Positions 12,771 through 12,835 of a stretch of DNA of 12,835 nucleotides are shown one piece after another. Location of the stretch: the NCBI GenBank assembly GCA_937879875.1, contig CALFMN010000073.1, positions 1 to 12,835 on the forward strand. The letters run 5' to 3'. A program made the position numbers and the translations under genes. Under the pieces are notes generated by a model, which searched no databases, was not told where the DNA came from, and worked only from the letters and a program-made list of their open reading frames with translations. The DNA is from an uncultured Chloroflexota bacterium. Its GTDB lineage: Bacteria; Chloroflexota; Dehalococcoidia; CAUJGQ01. Position 1 is the stretch's first letter. Each line of letters begins with the position of its first letter.

Positions 12771-12835
12771 TTACCGCGGGAGGAGGGAGAGGGCGCCCTG
12801 CGGGGCCTGGTTGGCCTGCGACAGCACCGACTCAC
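12771..12835 (-). CDS. flagellin, C-terminal end only
   Basis: Only the last 20 residues are in the window, read from the right edge: ESVLSQANQAPQGALSLLPR, then TAA. This is the highly conserved D0 end of flagellin (the usual form is M/VLAQANQ-P--VLSLL), which packs into the filament core and is the part FliS binds. The gene continues beyond the right edge, and nothing can be said of its length or variable domains. Its place upstream of fliD and fliS matches a late flagellar operon. Confidence 0.9.
   Translation of the reverse strand, partial: ESVLSQANQAPQGALSLLPR

Overview
The window is a high-GC bacterial flagellar locus interrupted by a lower-GC defence island. All flagellar genes lie on the minus strand. 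Read in the direction of transcription they are: the 3' end of a flagellin gene (right edge), fliD, fliS, a FlgN/FliT-type chaperone gene, a sortase gene, flgM, then about 4.6 kb of non-flagellar DNA, then fliF, fliG and fliH (left edge). The mix of a GC-rich genome, a membrane-anchored sortase (a feature of Gram-positive or other monoderm cells) and a compact flagellar cluster fits a monoderm high-GC lineage. Chloroflexota is my best guess, but this is inference only.

Region by region: 1-119 holds no gene. It has three 11-bp tandem direct repeats beside a TTGACA hexamer facing left, possibly a promoter for the next gene outside the window. 120-3568 encodes FliH, FliG and FliF: the MS ring, the rotor switch component and the export-ATPase regulator. 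3782-4263 holds an AbrB/MazE-type antitoxin gene overlapped by what looks like the 5' remnant of a RelE/ParE-type toxin gene. 4155-8180 is the island: a small HARE-HTH winged-helix protein (minus), a fused N6-adenine methyltransferase plus single-TRD specificity protein (plus), a PD-(D/E)XK nuclease candidate coupled to it by a TGATG overlap (plus), and an unrecognised 131-aa protein (minus) converging on the nuclease gene. 8253-12567 returns to flagellar genes (FlgM, chaperones, FliS, FliD) with the sortase among them. 12771-12835 is the flagellin C-terminus.

How the genes work together: FliF, FliG and FliH build the motor base and feed the export apparatus. FlgM would hold sigma-28 in check until the hook is complete. 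FliS and the FlgN/FliT-like protein would chaperone the late export substrates flagellin and FliD. The island looks like a compact restriction-modification system in which a fused M-S protein sets specificity and a stand-alone nuclease replaces the usual helicase-containing HsdR. The closest known layout I can name is the AhdI-type (Type IIH) arrangement. The HARE-HTH protein is transcribed divergently, and a promoter with an inverted repeat over its start site sits upstream of the methyltransferase gene, suggesting controlled expression. The island appears to have truncated the toxin gene on its left side.

A pair of inverted, hairpin-forming, REP/BIME-like elements fills the fliD-fliS gap, and a further GC-rich hairpin follows the flagellin gene.
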